Below are positions 60,781-64,000 of a stretch of DNA of 64,000 nucleotides, one piece after another. A model generated the notes under the pieces. The model was not told the origin of the DNA. It saw only the letters and a list, made by a program, of their open reading frames with translations, and ran no database searches. The DNA is from Globicephala melas (Eukaryota; Chordata; Mammalia; Artiodactyla; Delphinidae), in NCBI RefSeq assembly GCF_963455315.2, contig NC_083323.1:56175698-56239697 (forward strand), read 5' to 3'. Within the stretch, counting starts at the first letter, position 1, and the number at the start of each line of letters is the position of its first letter. The position numbers were made by a program, and so were the translations under genes.

Positions 60781-60980
60781 ATTTATTTATTTATTTTGCT
60801 GTACGCGGGCCTCTCACTGTTGTGGCCTCTCCCGTTGTGCTCCGGACGCACAGGCTCATCGGCCATGGCTCACGGGCCCAGCCGCTCCGCGGCATGTGGG
60901 ATCTTCCCGGACCGGGGCACGAACCCGTGTCCCCTGCATCGGCAGGCGGACTCTCAACCACTGCGCCACCAGGGAAGCCC
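60781..60980 (-). mobile_element. CHR-2-type SINE with (AAAT)n tail and internal deletion
   Basis: Antisense copy whose tail is (ATTT)n rather than a plain T run. About a dozen bases are missing after 'ggcctctcccgttg' relative to the other copies. An exact 15-bp target duplication, 'caaagtaagttattt', lies at 60766-60780 and 60981-60995. Confidence 0.95.
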
Positions 60981-61201
60981 CAAAGTAAGTTATTTTAAAA
61001 GATAATTTCACCTTGATTTTTTCCATTCAAGAATATATTCTTACACTTATTGAAATAATTACTGCTAAAAGTAGTCTTAAAAGTAATTTTCTAAGAATGG
61101 CTTTTCAAAAAAGGGCCTCTAACGATTGTCTTATTTCCTTCTCTGTACAAGTTTTAAACTACAGTCAACCTAATGATGATTTACAACACAGCAAATAAGG
61201 C

Positions 61202-61582
61202 TTAAGCTTCAGGGCATCCCTGAAAGGATGCTGGTAAGGTGTTCACATGGTCATATGTTTTGTCAGCTTTCAAACATATTTTAAGCACATTGAGTGAAGG
61301 CTGCTGTCTCTTTCCACTCTGACTTGCGCTGTCATCTTTGTCAGGTGGCACTGGAGTGGCCACCAGCGTTTCTGGGATCAGGCTTAGGGAAATCCCATTG
61401 GACATGCCTTTAGCTTGGATTTTGTAGAAGACATTTATGCACTTTGCTGTCATTTTTAACTTATTCCCAGCTCTCTCAGTGAGTGAACAGCTTCCAAGAG
61501 GGCTTCTAGTACCTGCTGTGCTGACTGACAGTGCTTTGTGGATCAGGGTGAAGGGCCAGATGTGGCATCTTGATATGAACAT
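61202..61582 (-). other. 126-codon open frame of unknown nature
   Basis: A frame open for 126 codons, with 'VATPVPPDKDDSASQSGKR' and 'QPSLNVLKICLKADKTYD', in repeat-free DNA of higher GC than its surroundings. Length alone is only mildly unusual. There is no Kozak context worth noting, no recognised domain and no clear splice structure. It may be an old retrocopy fragment or chance. Confidence 0.2.
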
Positions 61583-61589
61583 GAACTAC

Positions 61590-63140
61590 TTCACTCAGCC
61601 CTGGAAGTATGGGGCGGTGATGGAAACATAAGGTCTGAAATGTAAGGAACCAGATGTTAGTCTGGGGGAAATGTTGCAATCTTGAGGTATTTAACACTGT
61701 AAACTGAAGATTTCTTTTCCATCAATTATCAGTCAAAAAGATATTCTCTTGTCTCAAGGATATACTGAACAGTACAGCATATAATATTATAAAAGCACCA
61801 TTTTTTCCCTTTTTAAATAGGAATGATGTATTGAATAAGGTCAGAAAACACTGCTAACTGAAATTCGATGAGATGTTTTGGAATGTGGTAATAAAATAAG
61901 TGAGAAATTACATATTACTATAACATATATAAAAAGTTTGGTATTTAAAAATACCAAAATAAAAAAATCATAAAATTAATAGAATGTGAAACAAAAGTGA
62001 TAAATATGAATAATGAAATCAGTAGAAAGTATCCTTACATCAAGAAGCAATTTATAACAAATTTTACTGTCAAAAGGAATCTGCTATTAAGAGGAAGATA
62101 TAAATTTCAAATTAAAGTGTGGACTCTACTTCTTTGTTAATAAGATTAATGAAGAGTTATGAATTACTGAACACATTAGAATACTGTTTAATTTCATGTT
62201 GATTAGACACCAAATACTGTTGAAAAAAATACTTACAATATACCGCTACAGAGAGTGTATGAAGAACAAACTGTTTAAGTGTCAAATATTCTGAAAGTAT
62301 TTAAGATGTCACTACACTAAAAAAATCCCCCAAATCATGTTTTATATATTGATATTTATTGATCATTGATATTTTCTCAATTTAACAATCAACCTAAAAG
62401 TTTGAATGATATTTCTAATAATATTATTATAAAATTATGTTATAATAGAATTATAACATTGTAGAACTATAGGTTATAACGACACAAGTAACTTTCCAAA
62501 TTACCCACTGTAAAATAAATTCAAATACCTTTATATTCTATCTATAGAAAACAGTACTACAAGTTTGTTGGTATATGAAGATGTGATTGGAGAATATGCC
62601 ACCAAAACATGTAGGAAAGAAGTATTATAGAGATATGTCAGGCAGTTGAATAATATTAGCTTTTTTCCAGATTTTATGGTGTTTGTGATATTTGCCAGGT
62701 TTTAAAAAAAATTTGTCTTGTTATGATTTCTCATTCTCAGTAAATATTCAACTTAACTCCTAGTTGTGCATTTAGTAACGAAGGGTCCCCGTTATTGTGT
62801 AAGCTTCAGGCGCCACAAAACTCAGGTCCCACTGCGTTCTTAACATTAGGCTAGGTGGCCTTAATTAGAGATACAAGGGCTTGGTTGGAATACTGAGGGA
62901 AAGGAGAGTGGAGAAAATATACAGAAACCTTGAAAGAAGAATAGGAACTTGGCAGGGACAGATAGATGGAAGACAGATGTGTTCTCCAAAAACATTTTAC
63001 AAGCTGAACGTGTATCTTTTAGAATCATGAGCATTCTGTTCATTGAATTACTTTCTCATTTATTTATGGTCTACCGATTTATACAGTGGTTGAGTCTAGT
63101 GACAGTAAAAGCACACAAAATAAAATACTGAAATATAAAA
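61590..63140. other. AT-rich stretch with hairpins
   Basis: Two near-perfect hairpins: 'tttggtattt-aa-aaataccaaa' at 61937-61958 and 'atgttataat-aga-attataacat' at 62437-62459. No transposon recognised. Confidence 0.5.
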
Positions 63141-63146
63141 GTCAAA

Positions 63147-64000
63147 ATGCAGGAAATAAAAAGTAGACTAAGAAAGCGAGAGCAGAAACCCAAAAAGAAA
63201 GGCAATACTGTGCAGGCCATAAGGAGAAAGATACCCATTATCCGAACTGTAAATTCGACTCTAAATTTCCTGGCACCAAATGAAGGGGAAAACATTTTTA
63301 TGCACATAGTTTTTCTGTCAAAATCACAATCAGATCATTCCCCGCAGGGGAACAAAAACTTTTCTCAGCCTTCGGCTCTATATAAAGTATTTTAAGGGAC
63401 ACTTTCGTACAAGGAGTGATGTCGTGGACAAAGTTCTCAAAATATTCTTAAAGCAAACACGGTAATAGTTTTAAACTGCCTGTTTGCATGACAGCTGTAC
63501 AATATATTTGTTACCTCATGAAAGCTGCATTGGACTTTTGTTGCTTTGGCTGTGCAGAATTGATTCCACTTTGGTGAGGGGGAGGGGGAGGGGGAGGTTC
63601 CTAGCATCCCTATTCTTTTAAGGAGATAGTTATCTCCTGTTAAGGACAGTCAGCTAATCTCATACCTTATCCTCCCTAGGTCTGTGTAGTCGTGTTAGGA
63701 TAAAATATAAACAAATGTAAAAAAGAAACTTTGAAAAACAAAGAGGTGGGAGTTTCTCTCTCTCGTAGTAGCCATTGCAGCTTTGCTACAGAGCATCATT
63801 TCAGGATCCCAGCCCTTCCATGTTGCTGTTCTGCCATCCCCTAGGCTACTGTCATCACCTGGTCTGCCAACGCTGGCCACAGCTAACATGCTCCACATGT
63901 CCATGTTTCTGCATGTGGGAATAGACAAAGCAAGTCCTGGGGGACATGGCTGCATCTTTAAGAGAACCTGGAAGTTGTGAAATAATTTCTGTTCACATTG
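63147..64000. other. Unassigned stretch at window edge
   Basis: The plus-strand open frame at 63147-63395 is Lys/Arg-rich at its start ('KSRLRKREQKPKKKG') but has no recognised domain. The last 250 bp have higher GC and no assigned family. Confidence 0.3.
63576..63598 (+). repeat. G-rich tract, (GGGGGA)3
   Basis: Three runs of five G separated by single A, followed by GG. It could form a G-quadruplex on the plus strand if a fourth tract is supplied by splitting a run. Confidence 0.8.

Noticed and set aside
1..64000. CRISPR arrays, operons, tRNA or rRNA genes, or prokaryotic systems
   Set aside because: No regularly spaced repeats, ribosome-binding sites or cloverleaf genes were seen. The tRNA-like boxes belong to SINEs.

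Overview
This is 64 kb of AT-rich mammalian nuclear DNA from a gene-poor, intergenic or intronic region. The short tRNA-derived SINEs that begin 'gggcttccctggtggcgcag' match my recollection of the CHR-2 family of whales and dolphins. A longer CHR-1-like form with repeated 'cacaactactgagcc' modules is shared more widely among cetaceans, hippos and ruminants. Together with mammal-wide MIR and L2 fossils and 5'-truncated L1s, they point to a cetacean. I cannot name species or chromosome. No gene with an intact, recognisable product was found; most open frames are SINE or L1 reading frames.

Layout. 1-8 kb: mostly unassigned DNA, with one weak exon-like frame (875-1034), a degenerate ~17-bp minisatellite split by a SINE (1441-2215) and a pyrimidine-rich old repeat (6.1-7.2 kb). 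8-17.3 kb: a long inverted repeat (8301-8448), three L1 remnants and four SINEs, one nested in an L1 at 15.9 kb. 17.3-25 kb: a hAT-like DNA transposon fossil, a twin-primed (5'-inverted) L1 with target duplications (20.8-22.7 kb), MIRs, and a repeat-free stretch rich in TAAT and octamer motifs. 25-35 kb: SINEs, MIR and L2 fossils. 35-37.6 kb: an old LTR-like repeat interrupted by two L1s, then an L1 3' end. 39.4-44 kb: a long, decayed antisense L1 carrying later insertions. 44-50 kb: two further SINE types, an exon-like frame (45521-45690), an LTR-like fossil, and on the minus strand two exon-like blocks (47857-47241) that join in one frame across a 128-bp GT-AG gap and contain one in-frame stop. 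50-61 kb: L2, MIR and seven SINEs. 61-64 kb: AT-rich DNA with short hairpins and a G-rich tract.

There are no operons or interacting genes to describe. The window mainly records layered retrotransposition: L2 and MIR first, then old L1 and LTR-like elements, then younger L1s and CHR-type SINEs. The most interesting gene-like signal is the unrecognised two-exon remnant at 47.2-47.9 kb. I saw no sign of a previously undescribed functional system. Family names come from memory of consensus sequences and were not checked against a repeat library.
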